Shown here: positions 1 to 8,186 of the stretch, in pieces
Layout of the letters: the number at the start of each line of letters is the position of its first letter
How positions within the stretch are numbered: the first letter of the stretch is position 1
From: an uncultured Lachnospiraceae bacterium
GTDB taxonomy: Bacteria; Bacillota; Clostridia; Lachnospirales; Lachnospiraceae
Length of the DNA stretch: 64,000 nucleotides
Assembly: GCA_944381505.1 (NCBI GenBank)
Contig: CALWLK010000011.1
Location: 1 to 64,000, forward strand
Direction of reading: 5' to 3'
Program-made: the position numbers and the translations under genes
The notes under the pieces: model-generated
What the model was told of the DNA's origin: nothing
What the model saw: only the letters and a program-made list of their open reading frames with translations
Databases searched by the model: none

Positions 1-161
1 AGGCTGTAAAGGTTCCCACTCTCGCAGAGGGCGGAATCAACCTCACAAACTATGAGGCCTTCAAGGATACCGGAGTAAACATCCTTGTAATAGGAACATC
101 CATCGACAAGATGGTGGAGAAGGCCGCTCAGGACGCTGTGAAGGAGTTCCTTGTATTCTGA
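1..161 (+). CDS. C-terminal end of an enzyme, possibly TIM-barrel (partial)
   Basis: The frame starting at base 3 is open and ends at TGA 159-161, giving the last 52 residues of a protein that begins outside the window. It contains PTLAEGGIN followed about 20 residues later by VLVIGTSI. This resembles the two phosphate-binding loops at the end of a (beta/alpha)8 barrel, such as sugar-phosphate epimerases or aldolases. That is a fold-level impression, not a family assignment. The GntR/UTRA regulator follows 150 bp downstream on the same strand, so a link to sugar or amino-sugar metabolism is plausible but unproven. Confidence 0.6.
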   Translation, partial: AVKVPTLAEGGINLTNYEAFKDTGVNILVIGTSIDKMVEKAAQDAVKEFLVF

Positions 162-208
162 TCCCGGCTTCCGAGATGTGTAAATAAAAAAATAATTTTG
201 TAAATTTA

Positions 209-258
209 TAAAATCTCCGCTTAATATTATAGTAAAATATAATATGGCGGAGATTTTA
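209..258. repeat. Long inverted repeat before the GntR gene
   Basis: The arms TAAAATCTCCGC (209-220) and GCGGAGATTTTA (247-258) are perfectly complementary. An inner pair (ATATTATA/TATAATAT) extends the stem around a short loop. It lies between the partial enzyme and the GntR gene. It could be the enzyme's terminator, though the T-tract is only four bases, or an operator overlapping the GntR promoter, since the loop carries TATAAT-like sequence. I cannot separate these two roles. Confidence 0.6.
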
Positions 259-311
259 AAAATATCGCCAGTCACTCTGTGTTAATTTTACGTGAACGGA
301 GGTGATCCCCT

Positions 312-1034
312 TTGACAGGAAAAAGCACTTTCCTCTATCGCCGTGTCTATGATGACCTGCGGGAAAAAATAGAAAAGAACGTCATACGCCCGGGAGACAG
401 GCTCAAAAGCGAGCAGGAGCTTCGGGAGGAATACGGCGTGAGCCGCGACACTCTCAGAAAAGCTCTCTCAAAGCTTGAGCAGGAGGACTATATTTTCAGG
501 CGTCCTCACCTCGGCACCTTTGTGAAAAGACCAAAGTCAAATTATTCGCTCTTTAAAATGAAGAGCTTCTCCGAACAGATGAGGGAGAAGGGCATAGTGC
601 CCTCCTCGGAGCTCCTGTCCATCACACTCACGGGAAAGGTGCCTCCCGAGGTAGCCGAGTGTCTTGAGCTCAGCGGCGGAGAGCGCTGCTACATAATCAC
701 AAGGATACGGAAGGGCGACGGAGAGCCCATGGCCTACGAGGAGACCTACATTCCCCAGGAGCTGTGTCCCGATCTGCAAAAGTATCTGGACGACAACGCC
801 TCCCTGTATGATATCTATGAGAATGTATATATGCTGAAGCTCAATTACGGCAAGCTGACTCTTGAGGCCGAGACTCCCGAGCCCATGGTAAGAGATCTTC
901 TCAACATGCCGAAGGGCATACCTGTGCTGAAAATGATATGTATATTTTATCTCGATGACGGTCGTCCTCTCTACTATGTGAGGAGTGACTATATAGGTAA
1001 CAAATACCTTTTCTCCACACAAATACCGAGATAA
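312..1034 (+). CDS. GntR-family transcriptional regulator (HutC/UTRA type)
   Basis: A 240-residue DNA-binding repressor of the HutC subfamily. Residues ~10-75 form the winged helix-turn-helix, including GDRLKSEQELREEYGVSRDTLRKAL and the wing ending RRPHLGTFV. Residues ~95-235 form the UTRA ligand-binding domain, which in this family senses a sugar phosphate, amino sugar or amino-acid derivative. Translation begins at TTG 312, directed by a very strong GGAGGTGAT element at 299-307. The gene is one of only two complete plus-strand genes and is followed by a bidirectional terminator. The likely target is the upstream enzyme operon or itself, through the inverted repeat at 209-258. The ligand cannot be read from the sequence. 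Confidence 0.9.
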   Translation: MTGKSTFLYRRVYDDLREKIEKNVIRPGDRLKSEQELREEYGVSRDTLRKALSKLEQEDYIFRRPHLGTFVKRPKSNYSLFKMKSFSEQMREKGIVPSSELLSITLTGKVPPEVAECLELSGGERCYIITRIRKGDGEPMAYEETYIPQELCPDLQKYLDDNASLYDIYENVYMLKLNYGKLTLEAETPEPMVRDLLNMPKGIPVLKMICIFYLDDGRPLYYVRSDYIGNKYLFSTQIPR

Positions 1035-1041
1035 TGCCAAA

Positions 1042-1076
1042 AACCTGAAAAAGGACTCCGGTCGCTTTTTCAGGTT
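1042..1076. terminator. Bidirectional intrinsic terminator
   Basis: AACCTGAAAAAG (1042-1053) pairs with CTTTTTCAGGTT (1065-1076) around an 11-base loop, with T-rich flanks on both strands. It separates the convergent GntR gene (plus) and the M15 peptidase gene (minus). Confidence 0.85.
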
Positions 1077-1091
1077 TTATGTTTCAGGAAA

Positions 1092-2087
1092 TCAGTTCCT
1101 TATCCTTTTTTCAAAATGTTGATAGTCCTTGGGGTTGTTCCAGTCTCCTCCCCAAGTAAAGCCATGCTCCGAGAAGACCTGAAAGGCCTTGTCCTCATGA
1201 GTTATGACGTGTGCAAGCCCCGAAGATCTGTCTATGTACTCATCAGCGTTGGAATGAGCCCAGCTGAGACTTCCGTCAGCCCGAGTGCTCACGTAGGGGT
1301 TCTGCTGAGGGTTGAGGTCCACCGCCAAGCCGTAGGCATGGTTCGACAGGTTGCCCCCTCCGGTGACCTCTCTGTAGCAAAAGGCGGAGGTGTTGTTCAC
1401 GTCTATGGAAGCATAGTCGGAGCTGTCCCCGTCTCCGGTCCAATAATCATCTATGAGATGCATGGAATTTATCTCGTACTCCGAGTAAAACAGCTCTCCG
1501 AATATCATCCTGATATCGTCTGACACAGCCTTGTTTACAATTATCTCCCCCACCTTTATATTGTGATCAAAATCATAGTGGAGGACCTTTATATATCTCA
1601 GATCCGACAGCGCCACATTGTCGTTATCCACATAGGACTTGCCGTAAATGCGCTGATATACCTCGTCTCCCTCGACTATCTCCTCTGCCGTGAAGTAATC
1701 TGATATCCTGTCCATATCTATATCCGCAGGGTCCACATAAGTCCCGGCAGGCGCGGTAATTATATCCTCGGGGTCAGGGAGTGCCTCTTCGGTTTCAGCT
1801 TCTGCTTCAGTCTCGGCTTCGGTTTCTGCAGATCCGGCGCTTTCCACAACATTTTCAGAAAATCCCTCGGATGTCCGCGTCTCTTCACTCTCTGAAATTA
1901 TCTCTATCTCCGCTATAGTTTCCTCTGTATATGTACTCTCTCCGGTCTGCTCAATGCCTGCTTCGGCTGTTTCCTCCGACTCCACCGACTCGCGTCCGGC
2001 TGCGCAGCCCCCGATGACAAGCGCTATAGAAGTCGCAACAACTGCTGCCGACAGCTTCATCTTTCTTTCAATCATTTCCGTCGCCAT
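1092..2087 (-). CDS. M15-family peptidase lipoprotein (D-Ala-D-Ala carboxypeptidase-like)
   Basis: The 331-residue protein has a lipobox-type signal (SIALVIGGC, Cys at ~28), a long Glu/Ser/Thr-rich linker (~30-100) and a C-terminal M15C/D-type zinc peptidase domain. The metal-binding signature is NHAYGLAVDLN (~245-255), followed by WGGDWNNPKDYQHFE, which supplies the last His ligand. Family members cleave D-Ala-D-Ala or L-Ala-D-Glu bonds in peptidoglycan, so this is a surface-anchored wall hydrolase. Its ATG directly follows the TAA of the upstream zinc-ribbon gene, so the two are co-translated. The actual start could be ATG codon 5 or 10 (MKLSAA), which would give a more usual lipoprotein signal length. 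The exact substrate is unknown. Confidence 0.85.
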   Translation of the reverse strand: MATEMIERKMKLSAAVVATSIALVIGGCAAGRESVESEETAEAGIEQTGESTYTEETIAEIEIISESEETRTSEGFSENVVESAGSAETEAETEAEAETEEALPDPEDIITAPAGTYVDPADIDMDRISDYFTAEEIVEGDEVYQRIYGKSYVDNDNVALSDLRYIKVLHYDFDHNIKVGEIIVNKAVSDDIRMIFGELFYSEYEINSMHLIDDYWTGDGDSSDYASIDVNNTSAFCYREVTGGGNLSNHAYGLAVDLNPQQNPYVSTRADGSLSWAHSNADEYIDRSSGLAHVITHEDKAFQVFSEHGFTWGGDWNNPKDYQHFEKRIRN

Positions 2088-3038
2088 TTAATTTTTGCCC
2101 CACACTCCTATATCAGCTATGCAGGTGTCGTCATAGCTTCCGTTTCCTCTGTACACATCCTCGATAGTAAATGTGATAACGGAGCCGCGAACAGGCTCTG
2201 AAAACTCCACCCAGTACTCCATCTTCTCCTGAGGGAAATCCACAGTCCAAGACTCGTCATTTATGCTTATTCTGAGAGATGAAGGCTTGTTGTTTCCATA
2301 GTAATATTTGTCATTTCTCCAGTTTCCGAGCTTAAAGGATATATATTTTATATCGAGCTCAGGGGAGAATTCATATCCTATAAACTCACCTATTCCGGAG
2401 CCCTCGACTCCCTCCTGCCAGGAGGTGACCTCGTCTCCATCCATGGCGACCTGAGCCGTATTATTCTGAGTGTTTTGAACTATGTGAGAGCTCTCCCATG
2501 AATCTGAAAATCCGGCTCTGAAAAGCCCTGAAAGATTCACATCAGCTCCGTTTACGAGGTTGGCCTGCACATCCTCCGCAACCGCCTCGGTCAGGCTTTC
2601 CTCAGGCTGCAGTTCAAAGTTCTCCGACTCCGCAGTCTCCGAGAGGGTCTCTTCCTCCGTAGGAGCTTCCTCCGCACTCTCGGTGACTCTAATGCCTCCT
2701 GTAGTCTCCTCGACGGATGCCGCCTCCTCTAAAGCCGCACCGGATGCCTCAGCCTTGCCGTCAGTCTTTCTCATAAAAAAGAATACAGCCACAGCGGCGA
2801 TAACGACAACAGCCAAGGCTGCCGCTATCACAGCGACCAAAGGCACGCCTCCCTTTTTCTTTTGGGGCGGTTCCTTATGAACATTCCCCACAGGTGAAGG
2901 GGAGGACTCATTTTTTTGCTCCTCTTTTTCATGGACGGGGCCCATGGTCTCTCCTCTTATGCCTGTAAACCTTTCCCCGCAGTAAGGGCAGAAGTTTGAC
3001 CCTGACTTTATCTCCTTTCCGCATTTAGGACAAAACAT
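2088..3038 (-). CDS. Zinc-ribbon membrane protein with NADase-type glycan-binding (discoidin-like) domain
   Basis: The 316-residue protein starts with a zinc ribbon (CPKCG at 3-7, CPYCG at 17-21). A low-complexity cytoplasmic stretch, one hydrophobic segment (~66-90) and a Glu/Ser/Ala-rich linker follow. The last ~140 residues (from SSHIVQNTQNN) resemble the discoidin/F5-8C-like domain often labelled NADase-type glycan-binding. The likely topology is zinc ribbon inside and beta-sandwich outside, where it could bind wall or host glycans. The start is set by AAGGAGG upstream of ATG. It is co-transcribed with the M15 peptidase downstream, which fits a wall-associated role. Substrate binding is inferred only from family resemblance. 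Confidence 0.8.
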   Translation of the reverse strand: MFCPKCGKEIKSGSNFCPYCGERFTGIRGETMGPVHEKEEQKNESSPSPVGNVHKEPPQKKKGGVPLVAVIAAALAVVVIAAVAVFFFMRKTDGKAEASGAALEEAASVEETTGGIRVTESAEEAPTEEETLSETAESENFELQPEESLTEAVAEDVQANLVNGADVNLSGLFRAGFSDSWESSHIVQNTQNNTAQVAMDGDEVTSWQEGVEGSGIGEFIGYEFSPELDIKYISFKLGNWRNDKYYYGNNKPSSLRISINDESWTVDFPQEKMEYWVEFSEPVRGSVITFTIEDVYRGNGSYDDTCIADIGVWGKN

Positions 3039-3077
3039 AGAGCTTTGAACCTCCTTCTCTCTTCAAATAATATTATC

Positions 3078-4997
3078 TCAATTTTCTCCGGGATCCCGGG
3101 ACAGCTTATTGCCGCAGTTTACGCAGAACAGCGAATTCTTATTGTTTACAAGTCCGCAGTTTTGACATATGTTAAGATCTCCCGGCAGCTCGGCTCCGCA
3201 GTTGAAGCAGAATCTGTCTCCCGGCAGAAATCTGTGTCCGCACTTTTGACAGGTCAACAGAGGATTGTCGGAGTTGAGTTCTTCGGCCTTTTTCATGAGG
3301 CTTGCTTTAGCCTCCTCTCCGGCCTTCAGCTCAACGGTCCTTGATGCCTCCTCGGCTTTTTCCAAAACAGCCTTTCCCTTCTCCGAAGCTACGCTTATTA
3401 CCGACTTGGTCTTCCCTTTTATATCTTCTATCCTTCTTTTTATCTCGGCATCTCTCTCTTCCTTCCTTCTCTGCCTTTCGGCCTCCTCCCGCTCTCTGTC
3501 GGCTCGCTCCTTTTCATCCTTGGCCCGCTTTGCTTCCACCAGAGCCTTGATATTTTCACTGCTGTAGAGCTCAAATATAGTTTCCTTCTTTACACCGCAG
3601 AAGATACAGCTGTCCTCTGTGTTCAGCTGCCCGCAGCCGCACATCCAGAATGTCCCGTTGTCCACAGGCATATATTTGTATATGGCCGGCGTCTCCCCTG
3701 TTTTTCTTAAGATATCAGCCTCAAAAAGCTTTCCGTACTCGGGGTCTGAGGCCAAGATATTTTCGGGCTGCTCATCCGTCATAAAAAAGCTCTCTCTGCC
3801 GTTATAGCTCCACACGCTGTCATCGGAGAAAATCACGTGTTCGGGTATTATCTCAACTCTCCTTATAGTCTTATCGGGCAGGGCTATGGGCTCTACGGGT
3901 CTTGCCACCTCTCCTGTCTCTATGGAAAGGTCCAATATAGCCGTGCTGCCGAGTTCGGCTATCTTTTCCTTGAGGACATTATAGCATACTATGTCTATAT
4001 ATAGGGCGATTATCCTTTTCCCTCCGGCTATGTTCTGAAAGGACATGAACAGACCTAAGCTGCCGTCAGCATCGATATCCGCTATCTGCATCTGAGGTAT
4101 GACAAAGGGAGCCCCGGGGAAATAATATTCTCTGTCATTTCTTACTCTTATCCTACTCGAGGTAAGTCCCCCTCTCTGCTTTGAGCTGTTTAAGGGGCCC
4201 ACAGGCTTTGTTGATGATACATTGACAGCCGGCGTGGTTTTTGTGTAAGCACCTGCTGCCGAGAGCCTGACTTCCGGTGTCGCAGGCCTGCTGTCTGCAG
4301 CTGCAGCCATCCCTGTCCTGTCCTGCACCGGCGAAGGCCCCGGATAGCTGTTTTGATACGGTACATAGCCTGCGGTGCTCTGAGGTCTCCTGCCTATGCC
4401 GAACACATTTCCGTTTGTATAACACTGAAATATCATTCCTCCCACAGCGCAGACAGCCCCCGTGATAAAGCCCAAGCCTTGGTCGCTCACGTTAGAGATC
4501 CAAAGTCCCGCGGAAAATCCGTTCGCTATTGAGCTGACGAGTATTATTGCAGGCTTCTCATACATCACTCCGACAACTCCGCCTATTATCCCTACAATAA
4601 ACGCAATAAAGAAGGCCACTGAAGGGTCGCCCGCAATAAGCAGCAATAGGAAGGTGACTGCATAGCAGGGCCAAAAGCATACAATGAAAACGCCTACCTT
4701 CCACAGCTTGTTTGCAAGCCAGCCTCCAAGTATCGCAAAAAGCAACGCGAAGATCAAAATAAATTGGGGAGCTTGGAATACATCATTTCCAAATATGAGC
4801 ACCGACAATATAGGGCCAATTATAAGACCCAACAGCATTCCTTCGATTATGATCCACAGCCTCACAAGCTTATAACCGAAAAAGGCTTGGACCGCACTGA
4901 TTATAAAGCCCCAAAATGAAACGAACGTTACGACCTGCATCAGCGCCGCATCCACGCCTGTAAGTTCTAACAGGATATCCCATAAGAAATTACTCAT
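3078..4997 (-). CDS. Polytopic membrane protein with coiled coil and C-terminal double zinc ribbon
   Basis: The 639-residue protein has about seven hydrophobic segments in residues 20-200, in the style of DUF4203-like membrane domains. A soluble middle region carries a short CxC...CxxC zinc site (MCGCGQLN...CIFCG, ~450-465). A charged helix follows (~480-530), then CQKCG...CFNCG and CQNCG...CVNCG, a double zinc ribbon, at the very end. Function is unknown. The N-terminus is probably in the membrane with the zinc modules in the cytoplasm. It precedes the other zinc-ribbon gene in the same direction (39 bp apart), and a housekeeping promoter lies just upstream. Paralogous zinc-ribbon membrane proteins recur at 60-64 kb. 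Confidence 0.75.
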   Translation of the reverse strand: MSNFLWDILLELTGVDAALMQVVTFVSFWGFIISAVQAFFGYKLVRLWIIIEGMLLGLIIGPILSVLIFGNDVFQAPQFILIFALLFAILGGWLANKLWKVGVFIVCFWPCYAVTFLLLLIAGDPSVAFFIAFIVGIIGGVVGVMYEKPAIILVSSIANGFSAGLWISNVSDQGLGFITGAVCAVGGMIFQCYTNGNVFGIGRRPQSTAGYVPYQNSYPGPSPVQDRTGMAAAADSRPATPEVRLSAAGAYTKTTPAVNVSSTKPVGPLNSSKQRGGLTSSRIRVRNDREYYFPGAPFVIPQMQIADIDADGSLGLFMSFQNIAGGKRIIALYIDIVCYNVLKEKIAELGSTAILDLSIETGEVARPVEPIALPDKTIRRVEIIPEHVIFSDDSVWSYNGRESFFMTDEQPENILASDPEYGKLFEADILRKTGETPAIYKYMPVDNGTFWMCGCGQLNTEDSCIFCGVKKETIFELYSSENIKALVEAKRAKDEKERADREREEAERQRRKEERDAEIKRRIEDIKGKTKSVISVASEKGKAVLEKAEEASRTVELKAGEEAKASLMKKAEELNSDNPLLTCQKCGHRFLPGDRFCFNCGAELPGDLNICQNCGLVNNKNSLFCVNCGNKLSRDPGEN

Positions 4998-5028
4998 ACC
5001 ATACCCCCTGAAAATATATTACTGTAAG

Positions 5029-5058
5029 ATTATACTACGCCTGTTCGGCATTTCGCAA
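5029..5058 (-). promoter_or_regulatory. Sigma-A-type promoter for the zinc-ribbon/M15 operon
   Basis: On the minus strand TTGCGA (5053-5058), an 18-base spacer and TATAAT (5029-5034) lie 32 bases upstream of the ATG at 4997. Confidence 0.6.
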
Positions 5059-5128
5059 TATAATGTCACCCTTTAGTTTTTTTTATATTATACATACCGG
5101 CGTCCGTATTGCCTGATATCCGCGCAAA

Positions 5129-5191
5129 ATAAAAGCAGGTCATTATCAGATACCGCCACGTGCGCAGCCTGATATATGTCCTGCTTTTTAT
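5129..5191. terminator. Long-stem terminator after the cation ATPase gene
   Basis: AAAAGCAGG-CAT-ATATCAG pairs with CTGATA-ATG-CCTGCTTTT around a ~20-base loop, followed on the minus strand by a T-rich tail. It lies 70 bp past the ATPase stop codon. The stem has minor bulges. Confidence 0.75.
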
Positions 5192-5259
5192 CTTGCTTTA
5201 TGGAGCTTAAGGCATCTGTCCTCGCGACACTTGATATGCGCCTTATTTCGCCTCAAGCC

Positions 5260-7890
5260 TTACTCGTTCTTTTCAACTCTTCTGAGAATGAACTTTTCTA
5301 TCTCCATTATAGGTATGATGCTGAACGCCAGCGCCATAGCAACGCCGTACTCAAATACCGAGATGTGCTCAAATCCGAACGCAGCGCTCAGGAAGGGCAC
5401 ATAGATGACGGTGGTGGTGAGCACCAATGCGGCTATCATGGCTCCGTAGAGGAAGGTGTTGTGCGTCTTCATCATAAAGATGGACTGACGGCGGCTCCTC
5501 ATGTTAAGGCTGTGGAAGATCTCCACCATGGAGAGAGTAAGGAAAGCCATCGTGGTTCCGTCAGGCGAATCCACGAACGCCCACTCTCCGGCCTCTATAA
5601 AGTGTCCTATAAGGAAGGATATGAAGGTAAGTAATCCTATCATGGCTCCCTGGAAGAAGATGTCAAAGCCCATTCCTCCGGCAAAGATGCCCTCCCTTGA
5701 GTTTCTGGGCTTATGTCTCATTATATCCGCCTCCGCAGGCTCCATTCCAAGCGCTATAGCGGGGAAGCAGTCTGTGATAAGGTTTATCCAGAGAAGGTGT
5801 ACGGGCCCCAATATCTCAAATCCGAAGAGTGTAGCCGCAAATATGGCTATTACCTCCGCAAGGTTTGATGACAGAAGGAACTGTATTGCTTTTCTGATGT
5901 TGTCGTAGATACGGCGTCCTTCCTCAACCGCAGCAACTATTGTGGCGAAGTTGTCGTCCGCAAGGACCATGTCGGCAACGCCCTTTGTAACATCCGTTCC
6001 GGTGATTCCCATGCCCACGCCGATGTCAGCGTTCTTTATGGAGGGAGCGTCGTTTACGCCGTCTCCTGTCATGGCGGTGATCATTCCGTTCTCCTGCCAG
6101 GTCTTTACTATCCTTGTCTTATGCTCCGGCTGAACGCGGGCATAGACGGCTATGTTCCTTATCTCGTTTTTGAAATCCTCGTCGCTTATCTCGTTGAGCT
6201 CGGCTCCTGTGATGGCACGCTTTCCCTCGTCGAGGATGCCAAGCTGCTTTGCAATGGCAACGGCTGTATCCTTGTGGTCTCCCGTTATCATGACGGTACG
6301 GATGCCCGCGCCCTTACATTCGGTTATGGCGTCCTTTACCTCGGGCCTTATGGGATCTATCATTCCCGAAAGTCCCACATAGCAGAGATCCTTCTCCAAG
6401 GCTTCGGGCTCATAGCTCTGAGGGGCCTCGCTCCAAGTCTTCTTGGAGAGGGCAAGGACTCTGAGGGCCTCGTCGGCCATGGCCTTGTTGTCCGCGATTA
6501 TCTTATCCCTTATCTCATCTGTGAGGGGAACCTCTTTTCCTCCCACAAGGGCTCTCTCACAGCGCTTCAATATCTCGTCGGGAGCTCCCTTTGTGTATTG
6601 TGTGATAACACCTGTGGCTGTATTCTTCACAACTACAGTCATCATCTTACGCATTGAGTCGAAGGGGGCCTCGCCTATACGGGGCTCCGCGGCCTTCATA
6701 TCCTTCTTTAAAAGTCCTGCCTTTGTGGCGTCGTTTACCAGAGCACACTCGGTAGCCTCCCCCACAGCGTTTCCTGACTCGTCAGGCTCCGCGTCCGAGC
6801 AGAGGGCCATGCCCTTTATAAGCTCGTTTTCATCCTCCGACGCGCGCTTTACGACGGTCATCTTGTTCTGAGTGAGGGTTCCTGTCTTGTCCGAGCAAAT
6901 GACCTGAGTACATCCGAGAGTCTCAACTGCTGTGAGCTTTCTGATGACGGCCTTTCTCTCGCTCATCCTGGTAACGCCTATGGAAAGGACTATGGTAACC
7001 ACGGCTGCCAGTCCCTCGGGTATAGCGGCAACAGCCAGCGACACGGCTATCATGAAGGTGTCAAGTATGCTGTGTCCGCCCCTTGCGAAGTCAACAGCAA
7101 ATATGATTATACAGATGCCTATTACCAGCACCGTGAGTATCTTTGAAAGCTGATTGAGTTTTATCTGCAAAGGAGTCTCATTCTCCTCCGCCTGTGAGAG
7201 GGCGTCGGCTATCTTACCCATCTCGGTGTTCATTCCCGTACCTGTAACCACGGCCATTCCGCGTCCGTAGTCTATGTCGGAGCCCATGTACACCATGTTT
7301 TTCCTGTCTCCGAGAGGGATATCCTTCTGCTCCCCGAGGTTCAAGGCGGTAATTATCTTGCTGACAGAGGTGGACTCTCCTGTGAGAGGCGCCTCTATCG
7401 CCTTGAGGCTCACGGACTCAAGCACTCTCGCGTCGGCAGGCACCGCGTCTCCCGCTTCCAAGACTATGATGTCTCCCGGAACCAGCTTGTCGCTCTCCAC
7501 AGTGGTCTGCTTGCCGTCTCTGATGACCTTTGCAGTCGCCTTCGTCATCTGCTCAAGGGCATCTATTGCCTTCTCCGCCTTATTCTCCTGATAAACTCCG
7601 AGTACAGCGTTTATGATGACGACTATCATGATTATGATAACGTCGGTAAAGCTCTCCCCCTCATATGCCGCAGTAACGCCTGAAACAACGGCGGCGACTA
7701 TCAGCATAATTATCATGGGATCCTTCAGTTCATCAAGAAACTTCACCCACAGAGGTGTTTTCTCTCCCTCCTTGAGCTTGTTCGGTCCGTACTCCGCAAG
7801 TCTCTTCTGTGCCTCCTCGCTGCTCAGTCCCGAAAGGCCGGTATTTTCCTGTTTCAATACCTCCTCGGAACTCTCGAGATATGCCTTCAC
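5260..7890 (-). CDS. P-type cation-transporting ATPase (Ca2+/Mn2+ class, IIA)
   Basis: An 876-residue integral membrane pump that couples ATP hydrolysis to export of divalent cations. Visible landmarks are the N-terminal cation-ATPase domain, TGES (170-173, dephosphorylation), VAAIPEGL in helix M4 (~287-294, type II cation site), the phosphorylated Asp in DKTGT (334-338), TGD and MTGDGVNDAP in the hinge, and NLITDCFPAIALG in M6. The length and helix count fit PMR1/SERCA-type bacterial pumps. It starts at GTG 7890 with AAGGAGG ten bases upstream. The leader has a yybP-ykoY-type element and a terminator, so Mn2+ is likely the inducing and perhaps the transported ion, as described for YoaB-type pumps. 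Sequence alone cannot separate Ca2+ from Mn2+. Confidence 0.93.
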   Translation of the reverse strand: MKAYLESSEEVLKQENTGLSGLSSEEAQKRLAEYGPNKLKEGEKTPLWVKFLDELKDPMIIMLIVAAVVSGVTAAYEGESFTDVIIIMIVVIINAVLGVYQENKAEKAIDALEQMTKATAKVIRDGKQTTVESDKLVPGDIIVLEAGDAVPADARVLESVSLKAIEAPLTGESTSVSKIITALNLGEQKDIPLGDRKNMVYMGSDIDYGRGMAVVTGTGMNTEMGKIADALSQAEENETPLQIKLNQLSKILTVLVIGICIIIFAVDFARGGHSILDTFMIAVSLAVAAIPEGLAAVVTIVLSIGVTRMSERKAVIRKLTAVETLGCTQVICSDKTGTLTQNKMTVVKRASEDENELIKGMALCSDAEPDESGNAVGEATECALVNDATKAGLLKKDMKAAEPRIGEAPFDSMRKMMTVVVKNTATGVITQYTKGAPDEILKRCERALVGGKEVPLTDEIRDKIIADNKAMADEALRVLALSKKTWSEAPQSYEPEALEKDLCYVGLSGMIDPIRPEVKDAITECKGAGIRTVMITGDHKDTAVAIAKQLGILDEGKRAITGAELNEISDEDFKNEIRNIAVYARVQPEHKTRIVKTWQENGMITAMTGDGVNDAPSIKNADIGVGMGITGTDVTKGVADMVLADDNFATIVAAVEEGRRIYDNIRKAIQFLLSSNLAEVIAIFAATLFGFEILGPVHLLWINLITDCFPAIALGMEPAEADIMRHKPRNSREGIFAGGMGFDIFFQGAMIGLLTFISFLIGHFIEAGEWAFVDSPDGTTMAFLTLSMVEIFHSLNMRSRRQSIFMMKTHNTFLYGAMIAALVLTTTVIYVPFLSAAFGFEHISVFEYGVAMALAFSIIPIMEIEKFILRRVEKNE

Positions 7891-7954
7891 TCTCTTTTTC
7901 CTCCTTAAAATAGGTTTGCGCTGTCCTCAGCTCCCGAAGCATCCCCGCTTCTTT

Positions 7955-7995
7955 AAAAAAAAGACCTATCAGCACGGATCCGAACTGATAAGTCT
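7955..7995 (-). terminator. Riboswitch expression-platform terminator
   Basis: In the transcript, AGACTTATCAG (7995-7985) pairs with CTGATAGGTCT (7972-7962), followed by eight U (7962-7955). The 5' arm overlaps the 3' end of the predicted aptamer (GTGAGACTTAT), the usual design for a transcription-terminating 'on' switch. Confidence 0.8.
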
Positions 7996-8090
7996 CACCA
8001 TTTCATACGAAACCAGAAACATATTTAATGCTTCAGAATGTTGATTTCAGTAACGCAAATTGATATTTACGCCGGCTACTCCCTTAACGT
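7985..8090 (-). promoter_or_regulatory. yybP-ykoY-type (Mn2+) riboswitch aptamer
   Basis: The leader of the cation ATPase begins TTAAGGGAGTAGCC (8087-8074), matching the hallmark GGGGAGUAGC of the yybP-ykoY class with one difference. An internal ATCAACA matches the second conserved segment. It closes with GGTGAGACTTA (~8001-7991), matching the GCGAGACCUUU end, whose last bases pair back with the 5' TTAAG. The transcript start predicted from the promoter falls at the first aptamer bases. Known members sense Mn2+ and control Mn exporters, including P-type ATPases. The motif match is by eye; a covariance search would be decisive. Confidence 0.78.
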
Positions 8091-8097
8091 GATTAAG

Positions 8098-8126
8098 AGT
8101 ATAACATCTTATTTCACGGCAGTCAA
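8098..8126 (-). promoter_or_regulatory. Strong sigma-A promoter of the riboswitch/ATPase unit
   Basis: TTGACT (8121-8126), a 17-base spacer and TATACT (8098-8103) on the minus strand. This is nearly consensus and places the start at about 8091, the first base of the riboswitch. Confidence 0.88.
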
Positions 8127-8186
8127 CAGCTTAATCAGCTCAATCCTTCCAAAGCCTGTATTAAATTAAAAAACTGATTCGAAGCT

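Noticed and set aside
1042..1081. ATAAAACCT followed by AGTCC on the minus strand, similar to the ECF-like promoter motif
   Set aside because: It is part of the bidirectional terminator palindrome, the spacing is 14 rather than 15 and the -10 element is AGTC, and it points into the antisense of the GntR gene.
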